Assembly (NCBI RefSeq): GCF_036322625.1
Contig: NZ_AP027266.1
Coordinates: 2,297,001 to 2,361,000, forward strand
Direction: 5' to 3'
DNA: 64,000 nt
Source: Roseicyclus marinus
GTDB taxonomy: Bacteria > Pseudomonadota > Alphaproteobacteria > Rhodobacterales > Rhodobacteraceae
The notes under the pieces were generated by a model, which was not told the origin of the DNA, ran no database searches, and saw nothing but the letters and a program-made list of their open reading frames with translations. Positions 54,611 to 64,000 of this stretch are shown here, piece after piece (positions within the stretch are counted from its first letter, which is position 1; every line of letters begins with the position of its first letter). The position numbers were made by a program, and so were the translations under genes.

Positions 54611-56119
54611 TCACCCGACCTTGGGCAGCAACTCGTCGAGCGATTTCTTCGCATCGCCATAGAACATCCGGGTGTTCTCCTTGAAGAACAGCGGGTTCTC
54701 GATGCCCGAATAGCCCGTCCCCTGCCCGCGCTTGGACACGAAGACCTGCTTGGCCTTCCACACTTCCAGAACCGGCATCCCGGCGATCGGGCTGTTCGGG
54801 TCGTCCTGTGCGGCCGGATTCACGATATCGTTCGAGCCGATGACGATCACGACATCCGTATTCGGGAAATCCTCGTTGATCTCGTCCATCTCGAGCACGA
54901 TGTCATAGGGCACCTTGGCCTCGGCCAGAAGCACGTTCATGTGGCCCGGCAGACGGCCTGCCACGGGGTGGATGGCAAAGCGCACTTCCTTGCCAGCCGC
55001 GCGCAGCTTGCGGGTCAATTCGCTGACCGATTGCTGGGCCTGGGCCACCGCCATGCCGTAACCCGGCACGATGATGATGCTGTCGGCCTCGTTCAGGGCG
55101 CTCGCCACACCATCGCTGTCGATGGCGATCTGCTCGCCCTCGATGGCCTGCTGCTCGCCCGTCGCACCGCCGAACCCTCCCAGGATCACCGACACGAAGC
55201 TGCGGTTCATCGCCTTGCACATGATGTAGGACAGGATCGCCCCCGACGAGCCCACCAGCGCGCCCACCACGATCAACAGGTCATTGCCAAGGCTGAAGCC
55301 GATGGCCGCCGCCGCCCAGCCCGAATAGCTGTTCAGCATCGAGACCACGACCGGCATGTCCGCGCCGCCGATCCCCATGATCAGGTGGTAGCCGATGAAG
55401 AAGCCCAGAAGCGCCAGCAAAACCAGCGCCCAGGTGCCCGCGCCGCCCAGGTACATGGCCAGCAGCACAAGCGACCCCGCCGCGGCGGCAGCGTTCAGCA
55501 TGTGACCGCCGGGCAGTTGCTTGGCCGAGGTGTCGATCTTGAACGGCAACAGGCTCGAGGAACCCGACAGCTTCCCATAGGCCACGACCGACCCGGTAAA
55601 GGTCACCGCACCGATCCAGATGCCCAGCACCAGCTCGACCCGCAGGATGCCGATCTCGACACCGGTCTTCTTGCCGATCAGCTCGCCGAAATTCGACAGC
55701 GTGCCCAAGAGCGCATAGGCTTGCGATGTCAGCGGCCCCTCGGGCTGCGGGAAAGGCAGACCCGCCTGCGCAAAGACAGAGGCGACATTGCCGATCTCCA
55801 CATGGGCGTTGATGCCCACGAACACGGCGGCCAGACCAACCAGCGAATGCATGATCGCCACCAGTTCCGGCATCTGCGTCATCTGCACCTTGGTCGCCAA
55901 CTGGTAGCCCACGGCGGCCCCGCCCGCGATCAGGATCAGCGACATGACCCACAGGCCCGATCCCGGCCCGATCAACGTGGCCGCAACCGCAATCGCCATG
56001 CCCGCGATCCCGTACCAGACCGCGCGCTTGGCGCTTTCCTGCCCCGACAGACCGCCCAGCGACAGGATGAAAAGAACGCCCGCGACCGCATAGGCCGCAA
56101 TGGTGAATCCGAAATCCAT
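54611..56119 (-). CDS. pntB: NAD(P) transhydrogenase subunit beta
   Basis: 502 residues. The N-terminal part has about nine membrane segments (domain II, through residue about 290). The C-terminal soluble domain III binds NADP(H), with [61 protein letters not shown] and [19 protein letters not shown]. With PntA it couples proton entry to hydride transfer from NADH to NADP+, supplying NADPH. It begins 19 bases after pntA and ends before a bidirectional terminator. Confidence 0.97.
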   Translation of the reverse strand: MDFGFTIAAYAVAGVLFILSLGGLSGQESAKRAVWYGIAGMAIAVAATLIGPGSGLWVMSLILIAGGAAVGYQLATKVQMTQMPELVAIMHSLVGLAAVFVGINAHVEIGNVASVFAQAGLPFPQPEGPLTSQAYALLGTLSNFGELIGKKTGVEIGILRVELVLGIWIGAVTFTGSVVAYGKLSGSSSLLPFKIDTSAKQLPGGHMLNAAAAAGSLVLLAMYLGGAGTWALVLLALLGFFIGYHLIMGIGGADMPVVVSMLNSYSGWAAAAIGFSLGNDLLIVVGALVGSSGAILSYIMCKAMNRSFVSVILGGFGGATGEQQAIEGEQIAIDSDGVASALNEADSIIIVPGYGMAVAQAQQSVSELTRKLRAAGKEVRFAIHPVAGRLPGHMNVLLAEAKVPYDIVLEMDEINEDFPNTDVVIVIGSNDIVNPAAQDDPNSPIAGMPVLEVWKAKQVFVSKRGQGTGYSGIENPLFFKENTRMFYGDAKKSLDELLPKVG

Positions 56120-56138
56120 CTCTTCTACCCCTGCCCGC

Positions 56139-57719
56139 TCAAGATTTCTGGAACATGGCGAGCATGCGCCGTGTCACGAGGAATCCGCCGAAGATGTTGA
56201 CGGCGGCCATGAAGATGCCCAGCGCCGCCAGAACCGTGATCAGCACCGAACTGGACCCGATCTGCATCAAGGCCCCCAGGATGATGATCGACGAAATGGC
56301 ATTCGTGACTGCCATCAGCGGCGTGTGCAGCGAATGGGCCACGTTCCAGATCACCTGGAAACCGATGAAGACCGACAGCACGAAGACGATGAAATGCTGC
56401 ATGAAGGTCGCGGGCGCGATCAGGCCCACACCCAGAAGCAGCGCACCGCCCACGGCCAGAAGCGTGACCTGGTTCTTGGTCTGCGCCTTGAAGGCCGCGA
56501 CTTCCTGCGCGCGCTTCTCCTCGGGCGTCAGCTCCTTGGGCTTCTCGCGCTTTTGCACCGCGATGGCCGCGACCTTGGGGGGCGGCGGCGGATAGGTGAT
56601 CTCGCCCGCGAAAACGGCGGTCGCCCCCCGGATCACGTCATCCTCCATGTTGTGCACGACCGCGCCGTCCTTGCCGGGCGTCAGGTCGGTCATCATGTGG
56701 CGGATGTTGGTGGAATAGAGCGTCGAGGATTGCGCGGCCATCCGGCTCGGGAAATCCGTGTAGCCGACGATGATCACGCCATTGTCGGTGACGATGCGCT
56801 CGTCCTTCTGGGTCAGCTCGCAATTCCCGCCGCGCTCGGCGGCCAGGTCGATGATGACCGAACCGGGCTTCATCGCCTCGACCATGTCCTTGGTCCACAG
56901 GACCGGCGCGGGCCGGCCCGGGATCAGGGCGGTGGTGATCACGATGTCCATGTCCGGCGCGATCTCGCGGAACTTGGCCAGCTGCTTGGCCTGGAATTCC
57001 GGGCTTTGCGGGGGCGCATAGCCGCCCGTCGCCGCGCCATCGGGCAATTCATCGGCCGAAAACTCGAGGAACACGAATTCCGCGCCCATCGATTCGATCT
57101 GCTCGGCCACTTCGGGCCGCACGTCAAACGCATAGGTGATCGCACCCAAGGACGTCGCCGTGCCGATCGCGGCCAGACCCGCGACACCCGCACCCACGAC
57201 CAGCACCTTGGCAGGGGGAACCTTGCCCGCCGCCGTCACCTGGCCGGTGAAGAAGCGGCCGAAATTGTTGCCCGCCTCGATCACCGCGCGATAGCCCGCG
57301 ATATTGGCCATGGACGACAGCGCGTCCATCTTCTGCGCGCGGGAAATGCGCGGCACCATGTCCATGGCGATGATGTTGGTCCCGGCGGTTTTCGCCGCTT
57401 CCATCAGCTTTTCGTTCTGTCCCGGATAGAAGAACGAGATGACAAGCTGGCCTTCGCGGAACTTCTTGGCCTCCGCCGTGGTCGGCGGGCGCACCTTGGC
57501 GACGATGTCGGCCTCTTTCCACAGCGCGGCGGCGGTTTTCACCACCGTGACGCCCGCGGCCTCGTAGGCGGCATCGGTAAAGCCAGCGGCCCCACCGGCA
57601 CCCGCCTCGATCACGCAGTCATAGCCGAGTTTCTGAAGCTGGAGCGCGCTGTCGGGGGTCATCGCCACCCGTGCTTCGCCCGGCTCGATCTCCTTCGGAG
57701 CCCCTATCTTCACAGTCAT
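56139..57719 (-). CDS. pntA: NAD(P) transhydrogenase subunit alpha
   Basis: 526 residues from ATG 57719 ([22 protein letters not shown]), the normal PntA start; extension upstream is unlikely. Domain I binds NAD(H): [32 protein letters not shown] is the Rossmann fold, and [30 protein letters not shown] closes the domain. A Pro-rich linker (TYPPPPPKV) leads to four C-terminal membrane segments, as in single-chain E. coli-type alpha subunits rather than the split PntAA/PntAB form. AGAGGGG directly abuts the ATG, an unusually short spacing. Confidence 0.96.
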   Translation of the reverse strand: MTVKIGAPKEIEPGEARVAMTPDSALQLQKLGYDCVIEAGAGGAAGFTDAAYEAAGVTVVKTAAALWKEADIVAKVRPPTTAEAKKFREGQLVISFFYPGQNEKLMEAAKTAGTNIIAMDMVPRISRAQKMDALSSMANIAGYRAVIEAGNNFGRFFTGQVTAAGKVPPAKVLVVGAGVAGLAAIGTATSLGAITYAFDVRPEVAEQIESMGAEFVFLEFSADELPDGAATGGYAPPQSPEFQAKQLAKFREIAPDMDIVITTALIPGRPAPVLWTKDMVEAMKPGSVIIDLAAERGGNCELTQKDERIVTDNGVIIVGYTDFPSRMAAQSSTLYSTNIRHMMTDLTPGKDGAVVHNMEDDVIRGATAVFAGEITYPPPPPKVAAIAVQKREKPKELTPEEKRAQEVAAFKAQTKNQVTLLAVGGALLLGVGLIAPATFMQHFIVFVLSVFIGFQVIWNVAHSLHTPLMAVTNAISSIIILGALMQIGSSSVLITVLAALGIFMAAVNIFGGFLVTRRMLAMFQKS

Positions 57720-57926
57720 CCCCTCTTTGCCGTGACGGACTAGTCGAAAGCCCCATAGCAACACAGGACGCGGTCCACAACTGGGCAAGGCGCGACAGTT
57801 TATTGCGCATACATTGGCATACAATTTGCGAAGATTTCAGGACCTTGCGACGGGTCGCAAAGCCCGCCCTTGCAGCCCGCCCCGACCGCGTTACGCTCCC
57901 GCCCGTACGGTTGGGGAGGATCGGGG

Positions 57927-58688
57927 ATGGAACATGCAGGACGCCACGCGCTGGTGACGGGCGGCGGCACGGGGATCGGGCTCGACATCGCGCGCGCGCT
58001 CGCTGCCGCCGGGGCCGAGGTGACGATCACGGGCCGCAATCTCGACCGGCTCCAGACCATCGCGGCGGGAACCCCCCGCCTCCATCCCCTCGCCATGGAT
58101 GTGGGCGACGAGGTCTCGGTCCGCGACGGCATCGCACATGCGGCCACCCTGCGCGGGCCCATCGCCATCTGCATCGCCAATGCCGGCATCGCCGAAGGCG
58201 CGAGCTTTCACCGCGAAACGCTCGACCATTGGCGCGCCATCATGACCACCAATCTCGACGGCGTCTTCCTGACCTTCCAGGCGGCTCTGGCCACCCTGGG
58301 CCGCGAGGATTGGGGCCGGATGATCGCGATCTCCTCCATCGCGGGCCTGCGCGGCCTCAAGGGGGCCAGCGCCTATACCGCCTCCAAACATGGCGTGCTG
58401 GGCCTGATCCGGGCCTTGAGCGAGGAACGCATGGGCGGGCCCGTCACCTTCAACGCGCTCTGCCCCGGCTATGTCGACACCCCCATCGTCAGCCGCAACG
58501 CCGCCGAGATCGCCACCCGCCAAGGCATCCCCGAGGCCGAGGCCCGCGCCCATCTCGCGCGCGGCAACCGTCACAAGATCCTCCTCCAGACCGAAGAGGT
58601 GACAGGCGCCGCCCTCTGGCTCTGTTCGGAGGCCGCGCGCAGCGTGAACGGCCAGGCGATCCAGATCGCGGGCGGACAGGTGACATAA
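57927..58688 (+). CDS. Short-chain dehydrogenase/reductase
   Basis: 253 residues from ATG 57927 with GGGGAGGA at 57913-57920. Classical SDR features: cofactor loop TGGGTGIG (residues about 11-18), NAG at about 85, and the catalytic Ser 136/137, Tyr 150 and Lys 154 in ISSIAGLRGLKGASAYTASK, then CPGYVDTP. The Arg after the second strand (TGRNLDRL) suggests NADP preference. It resembles 3-hydroxyacyl or 3-hydroxybutyrate dehydrogenases, but the substrate is not determinable. Divergent from pntA. Confidence 0.85.
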   Translation: MEHAGRHALVTGGGTGIGLDIARALAAAGAEVTITGRNLDRLQTIAAGTPRLHPLAMDVGDEVSVRDGIAHAATLRGPIAICIANAGIAEGASFHRETLDHWRAIMTTNLDGVFLTFQAALATLGREDWGRMIAISSIAGLRGLKGASAYTASKHGVLGLIRALSEERMGGPVTFNALCPGYVDTPIVSRNAAEIATRQGIPEAEARAHLARGNRHKILLQTEEVTGAALWLCSEAARSVNGQAIQIAGGQVT

Positions 58689-58878
58689 CGGCAACGCCCC
58701 GGCCCCGGGACCGATGCTGCGTTGCGGCAGAAAATCCAGCCTTGTCGGGCCCTTGCCGCCACCGGAGCCTTCCCGTATGCGATTGCATTCCGGCAAACCC
58801 CGAATTTTATTGTGTTTTTCCCGTTTACTTGGCAGCCATTTCTTATATCTGGCAAGATGATCCCCAGAGGGCCGCACC

Positions 58879-60162
58879 ATGCCGATCCAAGACCACCCGC
58901 TGCGCTTCCGCCTTGCCAATGAATTGCACGCGCGCCCATTCCCGAATGTGGCCGCCCCCGCGCAGGCGATCTTTCTCGCGATCAAGCAGCCCAAGGATGC
59001 CGCCAAGCGCGACCGCGGCCTTGACCGCGCGCATCTGCTGGCGCTGCTGGACCGCTTCGGGGCCGACCATCCCGCCCCCGATGCCACGCATTTCTTCGGC
59101 GACCTGGGCAAGTTCCGCCTCAAATGGGAACAGCATACCGAATTCGTGACCTATACCGCCTTCCTGCCCGCGGGCGATGCACGGCCCTTCGACCCCTCGG
59201 CCTGGGAGGTCTTTCCCGAGGATTGGCTGGCCAAGGCTCCGGGCGTGCGCATCACCTCGGCCCAGATCCGCATCGAAACCGCCAAGGGCATGGATCAGGA
59301 CGTGGCCGACAAGCTGGCCGAATGGATGGTTCCCGAAAGCCTTGCCGTCAGCCATGTGCTGGACGAGACCGCCGTGATCGCGGGCGATTTCCGCATCGAC
59401 AGCAATGGCCACATGCGCTTTGCCGTCTTCTGCAAGGAAGGCACCGACAGCCGCCGGATCGGCCGCATCGTGCAGCGCATCTGCGAGATCGAGACCTACA
59501 AATCCATGTCGATGCTGGGCCTGCCCATGGCGCGCGACATCTCCACCCGCATGGGCGAGATGGACGAAAGCCTCGCGGAACTGGTCAATGCGATGACCGG
59601 CCATCTGGCCAAACCCGACGAGACATTGGGCCAGTTGCTCGCCATTTCGGCGGAGCTGGAGAAGCTCCAGACCCAAAGCGCCTTCCGCTTCGGCGCGACC
59701 GGGGCCTACGAGGCGCTGGTGAACCAGAGGATCGAGGTGCTGCGCGAGGTCCGGTTCATGGGCCGCCAGACCTTTGCCGAATTCATGATGCGCCGCTACG
59801 ATCCCGCGATGCGCACGATCAAGGCGACGGAACGGCGGCTCCTGTCGATGTCGGAACGCGCGATCCGCGCGGGCGATCTCCTGCGGACGCAGGTCGATGT
59901 GAACCGCTCGGCCCAGAACCAGGATCTCCTCGCCAGCATGGACCGCCGCGCCGACATGCAGCTGCGCCTGCAAAAGACGGTCGAGGGGCTGTCGGTCGTG
60001 GCGATCAGCTATTACGCGGTGAGCCTTGTCGTCTATCTCATCAGCCCGCTCGCCGAACCCCTGGGCACGTCAAAGACCACGCTCACGGCGCTGGCCGTCG
60101 TGCCGGTGGTGCTGGCCGTCTGGGTCATGGTCCGTTCGATCCGGCGGTCGATGGAAAAGTAG
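58879..60162 (+). CDS. DUF3422 family membrane-anchored protein
   Basis: 427 residues. It starts MPIQDHPLRFRLANELHARPFPNVAAPAQAIFLAIK, the DUF3422 signature. A long soluble region with helical and coiled stretches (about residues 220-370) is followed by two C-terminal membrane segments (VVAISYYAVSLVVYLISPLA and LTALAVVPVVLAVWVMV), then a basic tail. Function unknown; common in alpha- and betaproteobacteria. The preceding 190 bases are AT-rich just upstream of the gene (58800-58860), suggesting its promoter. Confidence 0.85.
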   Translation: MPIQDHPLRFRLANELHARPFPNVAAPAQAIFLAIKQPKDAAKRDRGLDRAHLLALLDRFGADHPAPDATHFFGDLGKFRLKWEQHTEFVTYTAFLPAGDARPFDPSAWEVFPEDWLAKAPGVRITSAQIRIETAKGMDQDVADKLAEWMVPESLAVSHVLDETAVIAGDFRIDSNGHMRFAVFCKEGTDSRRIGRIVQRICEIETYKSMSMLGLPMARDISTRMGEMDESLAELVNAMTGHLAKPDETLGQLLAISAELEKLQTQSAFRFGATGAYEALVNQRIEVLREVRFMGRQTFAEFMMRRYDPAMRTIKATERRLLSMSERAIRAGDLLRTQVDVNRSAQNQDLLASMDRRADMQLRLQKTVEGLSVVAISYYAVSLVVYLISPLAEPLGTSKTTLTALAVVPVVLAVWVMVRSIRRSMEK

Positions 60163-60191
60163 GGGTTTCGCCCGCTTCGCGGTCGACTCGT

Positions 60192-60245
60192 GCGAGGGGG
60201 CCCTGCCCCCTCGCGCTCCCCCGGGATATTTATGAAACAGAGAAG
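60192..60245 (+). terminator. G/C-rich hairpin with tail, second copy of an intergenic element
   Basis: A perfect 10-bp stem GCGAGGGGGC (60192-60201) pairs with 60205-60214 around a CCT loop, then CTCCCCCGGGATATTTATGAAACAG follows in part. It fills the 90-base gap between convergent DUF3422 and acyl-CoA synthetase genes. The layout matches 13452-13511 (G-run hairpin, CCCCCGG, AT-rich tail, GAAGG end). Confidence 0.65.
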
Positions 60246-60252
60246 GGTTGGG

Positions 60253-61878
60253 TCAGCCGCCTCTACGCAAAGCCCGGCGCAGGATCTTGCCGGTCGCGGT
60301 CATCGGCAGGCTGTCCGCACGGATGATCTTGCGCGGCACGCAATGGGCCGAGACGCGGCTGCGCACGATCTCCTTGAGCGCCGCTTCCATCCCTGACCAT
60401 TCCGCGCCATCGCGCAGGACGACATGGGCCACCACGATTTCCGTGCGCAAAGGGTCGGGTTCGCCCACCACGGCGGCCATGACCACGTCGGGATGGCGGG
60501 CCAGCGCCTGTTCGATCTCGACCGGCCCGATCCGGTACCCGGCCGAGGTGATCACATCATCATCCCGCGCGTGAAAGGTGATCTGCCCCGAGGCATCCCG
60601 AGTGGCCAGATCGCCGGTGTAGAGCCAGCCATCCACGATCTTTTTCGCCGTCGCCTCGGGCTTGTTCCAGTAGCGCAGCATCATCACCGGATCGGGCGCG
60701 CGCACGCAGACCTCGCCCACCGCGCCCGTGCCGACCTCGCCCGTCGCATCGCGCAAGCTGACATCATGGCCGGGCACGGGCAGGCCCATGGCACCGGGAC
60801 GGCGCGGCATCGGGCCGGTGCAGGCGGCCAGCACCAGGTTCGCCTCGGTCTGGCCGTAGAATTCGTTGATCGGGCAGCCAAGCCGCGCCTGCCCCCAATC
60901 GAGCAGATCCGCGCCCAGCGCCTCGCCCCCCGAGCCCACGGCGCGCAGGCGCAAACCCTCGGGCGGGGCGACCTGCCGCATCAGCCGCAAGGCGGTCGGC
61001 GGGATGAAGGCGGCACTGACCCTTTCGCGCCGCATCAGCTCATAGCCCGCCTCGGGATCGAACTTGGCAAAGCGATGGGCGACCAGCGGCACACCGTAGA
61101 ACAGGCAGGGCAGCGCCATGTCCATCAGCCCCCCGATCCAGGCCCAATCGGCGGGCGTCCAGCCCACATCGCCGGCCTGCGGGAACCCGCCATAGGCCAG
61201 TTCGAGACAGGACAGATGGCCATAAAGGAACCGATGCGCGTGCAAGACGCCCTTGGGATCGCCCGTCGTGCCCGAGGTGTAGATCATCACCGCCGGATCT
61301 TCGGCCTCCGTCTCGACGGGCCGGAACCCGGAACCGGGGGTCGCGGCCAGATCGTCGAAGCCAAGAACCGGCGCACGCGCGGGCCCGGTCGAAACGATCA
61401 CCCGCAACCGGGGCAGATCGGGCTCCAGCGCCATCACCCGGTCAAGCGTCGCCCCATCCGTCACGATGGCGCAGGCCCCCGCATCCCCCAGCCGGTAGCG
61501 CAGCGCATCTTCCCCGAAGAGCGTGAAGAGCGGCAGGCCGATCGCCCCGAGCTTCATCGCCGCCAGATGCGTGACGAGGGCCGCCGGATGCTGCGGCAAG
61601 AGAACCGCCACCCGGTCGCCCCGCCCCACGCCCCGCGCGGCCAGCGCCACGGCCAAACCGTCAGAGGCCGCCTTGAGCCGCCCGTAGCTCCAGACATCGC
61701 GCGTTCCATCCCCCTGCAGGTGGATCACCGCCACCTTGTCGGGATCGGCCATGGCCCAGCTGTCGCAGCACAGATGCGCGATGTTCATCCGCCGGGGGAT
61801 GGACCAACCGAACCCTGCCCGCAGGCTGTCCCAATCGGCGATCTGCTGAAACAGCCGCCGGTCGGCCATGTCAGGCAT
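60253..61878 (-). CDS. Acyl-CoA synthetase, acetyl-CoA-synthetase/MACS-like (ANL superfamily)
   Basis: 541 residues from ATG 61878 (ATG 61869 possible), overlapping the upstream lipoprotein gene by eight bases. ANL motifs: [66 protein letters not shown] and the C-terminal Lys in [14 protein letters not shown]. It forms an acyl-AMP and then acyl-CoA. The internal [32 protein letters not shown] is typical of the AcsA/medium-chain branch; the acid is unknown. Confidence 0.86.
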   Translation of the reverse strand: MPDMADRRLFQQIADWDSLRAGFGWSIPRRMNIAHLCCDSWAMADPDKVAVIHLQGDGTRDVWSYGRLKAASDGLAVALAARGVGRGDRVAVLLPQHPAALVTHLAAMKLGAIGLPLFTLFGEDALRYRLGDAGACAIVTDGATLDRVMALEPDLPRLRVIVSTGPARAPVLGFDDLAATPGSGFRPVETEAEDPAVMIYTSGTTGDPKGVLHAHRFLYGHLSCLELAYGGFPQAGDVGWTPADWAWIGGLMDMALPCLFYGVPLVAHRFAKFDPEAGYELMRRERVSAAFIPPTALRLMRQVAPPEGLRLRAVGSGGEALGADLLDWGQARLGCPINEFYGQTEANLVLAACTGPMPRRPGAMGLPVPGHDVSLRDATGEVGTGAVGEVCVRAPDPVMMLRYWNKPEATAKKIVDGWLYTGDLATRDASGQITFHARDDDVITSAGYRIGPVEIEQALARHPDVVMAAVVGEPDPLRTEIVVAHVVLRDGAEWSGMEAALKEIVRSRVSAHCVPRKIIRADSLPMTATGKILRRALRRGG

Positions 61879-62266
61879 CGCTGATGACGGTGACGGTCGG
61901 CAGCGCGGTCAGCGGAATGCCCAGCTCCTGGAAGGCCTGCAACGACATCCGTGACCCCGAATTGCGCGCACCGCCCGAGGGGCGCAGCGTCAGGAACAAT
62001 TGCAACCCGTTTTCCGAGATCACGCGCCCGGGCTGCTCGGTGCTGACCAAGGGCGTCTCGATCCACAGGCCGGGATCCGCCGCATCGCCAAGACTTGCGA
62101 CCGAAAAGCCCATGAAGCGCCCATCGCCCTGCGGCAGGGCCGCACCCGTGCCCCCCTCGACCGTGGCCGAAGGATCGACAGCGGCGATCTGGGGCGACAC
62201 GTCATCGGGGACGGTCGCGCAGGCACCAAGAGAGACGAGACAGGAAAGGGCGATCACATGTTTCAT
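61871..62266 (-). CDS. Small predicted lipoprotein of unknown function
   Basis: 131 residues from ATG 62266. The N-terminus [22 protein letters not shown] has a lipobox with LGAC, giving lipidation at Cys 16. Mature part has [65 protein letters not shown], which reads like a small beta-rich periplasmic domain. I do not recognise a characterised family. It is divergent from moaA and overlaps the acyl-CoA synthetase start. Confidence 0.72.
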   Translation of the reverse strand: MKHVIALSCLVSLGACATVPDDVSPQIAAVDPSATVEGGTGAALPQGDGRFMGFSVASLGDAADPGLWIETPLVSTEQPGRVISENGLQLFLTLRPSGGARNSGSRMSLQAFQELGIPLTALPTVTVISDA

Positions 62267-62357
62267 GCGCGCCAACCTAGGGGCATTCCGCGCCCTCTTC
62301 AACAGGCTGCGACAGCCTCTCTTGCCTGTGGCCGTCACCGCCCCTAATCTCCGCGCC

Positions 62358-63368
62358 ATGACCATGACCACGCCCCTCATCGACCCGTTCCATCGCGCCA
62401 TCAGCTACCTGCGCGTTTCGGTCACCGACCGCTGCGATTTCCGCTGCGTCTATTGCATGGCCGAGAACATGACCTTCCTTCCCAAGAAGGAATTGCTGAC
62501 GCTCGAGGAACTGGACCGGCTCTGTTCCGCCTTCGTCCGCATGGGGGTGCAGAAACTGCGCATCACCGGGGGCGAACCCCTGGTGCGTCGTGACATCATG
62601 ACGTTTTTCCGCGCCATGACCCGGCATCTGGATAGTGGCGCGCTCAAGGAACTGACGCTCACGACCAATGGCAGCCAATTGGCGCGGTTCGCCACCGATC
62701 TCTACGACGCGGGCGTCCGGCGGGTGAATGTCTCGCTCGACACGCTCGATGACGCGAAATTCGCGGCCATCACCCGCTGGGGCCGCCTGCCCCAGGTGCT
62801 CGAAGGGATCGAGGCCGCGCAGAAAGCGGGCCTCAAGGTCAAGATCAACGCCGTGGCGCTGAAGAATTTCAACGAGGATGAGCTCTTCACCCTCCAATCC
62901 TGGTGCGCCGACCGGTCCATGGACCTCACCTTCATCGAGGTGATGCCGATGGGCGATCTGGGCAACGAGAACCGGCTCGACCAATATTGGTCGCTCAAGG
63001 ATCTGCGCGCGCGTCTGGCCGAACGCTTCCAGCTCACCGACCTGGCCGAGCGCACGGGCGGCCCCGCCCGCTATGTCCGGCTGGAGGAGACGGGACAGAA
63101 GATCGGCTTCATCACGCCGCTCACCCATAATTTCTGCGAAAGCTGCAACCGCGTGCGGCTGACCTGCACGGGCGAATTGTACATGTGCCTCGGCCAGGAA
63201 GACATGGCCGACCTGCGCGCGCCCTTGCGCGCCAGCGCCGATGATGCCGTGCTCGAGGATGCGATCCGCGCCGCCATCGCCCGCAAGCCCAAGGGGCATG
63301 ATTTCGACTATTCCCGCCAAAGCGTCGCGGGCCAGGTCACCCGCCACATGAGCCATACCGGCGGCTGA
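62358..63368 (+). CDS. moaA: GTP 3',8-cyclase MoaA (molybdenum cofactor)
   Basis: 336 residues from ATG 62358. It is a radical-SAM enzyme that, with MoaC, converts GTP to cyclic pyranopterin monophosphate. The SAM cluster CDFRCVYC gives Cys 26, 30 and 33. [10 protein letters not shown] follows. The C-terminal cluster reads [18 protein letters not shown], with the CxxC-13-C spacing of MoaA, and the protein ends in the essential Gly-Gly (HTGG). No other moa gene is adjacent in the window. Confidence 0.97.
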   Translation: MTMTTPLIDPFHRAISYLRVSVTDRCDFRCVYCMAENMTFLPKKELLTLEELDRLCSAFVRMGVQKLRITGGEPLVRRDIMTFFRAMTRHLDSGALKELTLTTNGSQLARFATDLYDAGVRRVNVSLDTLDDAKFAAITRWGRLPQVLEGIEAAQKAGLKVKINAVALKNFNEDELFTLQSWCADRSMDLTFIEVMPMGDLGNENRLDQYWSLKDLRARLAERFQLTDLAERTGGPARYVRLEETGQKIGFITPLTHNFCESCNRVRLTCTGELYMCLGQEDMADLRAPLRASADDAVLEDAIRAAIARKPKGHDFDYSRQSVAGQVTRHMSHTGG

Positions 63369-63373
63369 CCGGA

Positions 63374-63844
63374 TTGGGCGCATCCCGCCTCCGCGCCGCC
63401 CTGTCGCTTGGCATCGCGGGGGCGCTGTCGCTCTTCGCGGCGCTTCTGGCCCATGAAATCCTCACCTTCGGCAGCTCCGGCCACGGGATCATCGGGCGCG
63501 TGACCTGCCCCGATTGGCCCTGCCCGACGCTCTCGGTCATCACCGTGGGGCTCGTGTTCAAGGGGATCGGCGCGGGCCTTGCGCTTGCCTGCCTCGGCGC
63601 GCTCCTGCCCCATGCCCCGGCGCGGCTCTGGGGGGCGGGGCTTTTGTGGGTCTTGCAATACCTCTGGGGGCTTGTCGGCATCGCCTCGGGCTACCGCGAC
63701 CAATTCGGGCCGGACTGGCACTGGTGGCAACCTTTCGCGGTCCTGATGTGGGACCCTGTCACCACGCCCGCCCTGCTGATCGTGGGGCTTTTGGCCTGCC
63801 TCGGGCTCGACCGGCTCATGGCCGGTCCTGCGCGGCCCTCATGA
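63374..63844 (+). CDS. Small hydrophobic membrane protein of unknown function
   Basis: About 156 residues from TTG 63374, five bases after the moaA stop; the start is uncertain. Four hydrophobic segments are visible, with a loop TCPDWPCPTLS that has two Cys, and WHWWQPF before the last segment. Likely an inner-membrane protein co-transcribed with moaA. Family not recognised. Its last 29 bases overlap the convergent META-domain gene. Confidence 0.6.
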   Translation: MGASRLRAALSLGIAGALSLFAALLAHEILTFGSSGHGIIGRVTCPDWPCPTLSVITVGLVFKGIGAGLALACLGALLPHAPARLWGAGLLWVLQYLWGLVGIASGYRDQFGPDWHWWQPFAVLMWDPVTTPALLIVGLLACLGLDRLMAGPARPS

Positions 63845-63998
63845 TCAGGATCGGCCGCTCCATCGCCAGCAGCACCAAGCCCCCCGTCCCGTCGATATCG
63901 AAGCCCGTCACCTGCGCCAGCGCTGCGAAAAACCGCTGTTCCTGCGCCATGATCGGCTCGGGACAGGCCATCATCGTGGCCCCCGCCTGCCCGATCGC
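63816..63998 (-). CDS. META-domain (HslJ-type) protein, C-terminal part
   Basis: The gene enters from the right edge on the minus strand and ends with TGA at 63818-63816. The 60 visible residues include GATMMACPEPIMAQEQRFFAALAQVTGFDIDGTG and LVLLAMERPIL. The MACPEP...EQRFF stretch is the hallmark of the META/HslJ domain, a small heat-inducible or outer-membrane-associated domain. Too short for wider claims. It overlaps the plus-strand membrane protein gene by 29 bases. Confidence 0.72.
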   Translation of the reverse strand, partial: AIGQAGATMMACPEPIMAQEQRFFAALAQVTGFDIDGTGGLVLLAMERPILIMRAAQDRP

Positions 63999-64000
63999 CA

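Overview
This is a GC-rich chromosomal segment from an alphaproteobacterium, most probably a member of Rhodobacterales (Rhodobacteraceae). The base for that is inference: very high GC, dense ATGA/GTGA-overlapping operons, OxyR-type peroxide control next to katG, DUF1178, DUF3422, HemP and GT61 proteins, an EutBC pair, and intergenic hairpins of a kind common in that order. I see no rRNA, tRNA, CRISPR array, prophage or transposase gene.

Layout. 1-5.3 kb: the 3' end of a choline-dehydrogenase-type gene converges on a three-gene MoxR ATPase / VWA / two-TM membrane protein operon, followed by a phosphomannomutase-type gene and a VOC protein. 5.4-14.5 kb: a DapA-superfamily lyase, divergent katG/oxyR, a PLP sulfur lyase plus Asp/Glu racemase pair, an acyl-CoA synthetase and a ketopantoate-reductase-type gene. 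14.5-28 kb: an alpha-glucan block, with an amylosucrase-like gene divergent from glgP-glgB-glgC-glgA-glgX-malQ. Two LacI-type palindromes lie between the two transcription units. Together the genes make, branch, debranch and recycle glycogen from ADP-glucose, and possibly directly from sucrose. 28-32.6 kb: a branched-chain-amino-acid-type ABC transporter (SBP, LivH, LivM, LivG, LivF). 32.7-41.6 kb: gntR, a peptide-type ABC transporter (two ATPases, SBP, two permeases), gamma-glutamyltransferase and a DUF1028 protein, which reads as one gamma-glutamyl-compound uptake and cleavage operon. 41.6-43.1 kb: a decayed tandem copy of the DUF1028 3' end and an MFS gene broken by an in-frame amber codon. 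43.2-45.3 kb: eutBC. 45.3-51.45 kb: a TSUP permease and a five-gene glycosyltransferase operon, bracketed by two inverted 106-bp MITE-like elements. 51.5-54.5 kb: DUF1178, Nudix, glutathione peroxidase, HDAC-family and hemP genes. 54.6-57.7 kb: pntAB. 57.9-64 kb: an SDR, DUF3422, an acyl-CoA synthetase, a lipoprotein, moaA, a small membrane protein and the 3' end of a META-domain gene.

Most content is ordinary chromosomal metabolism. The least ordinary items are the MITE-like pair whose ends serve as stop codons for three neighbouring genes, the decay zone at 41.6-43.1 kb, the G-rich tandem arrays nested on two stop codons, the amylosucrase/glycogen arrangement with its paired operators, and the MoxR/VWA operon whose metallopeptidase-like motif lacks the usual glutamate. 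Protein-family names rest on motifs read by eye, not on database searches.
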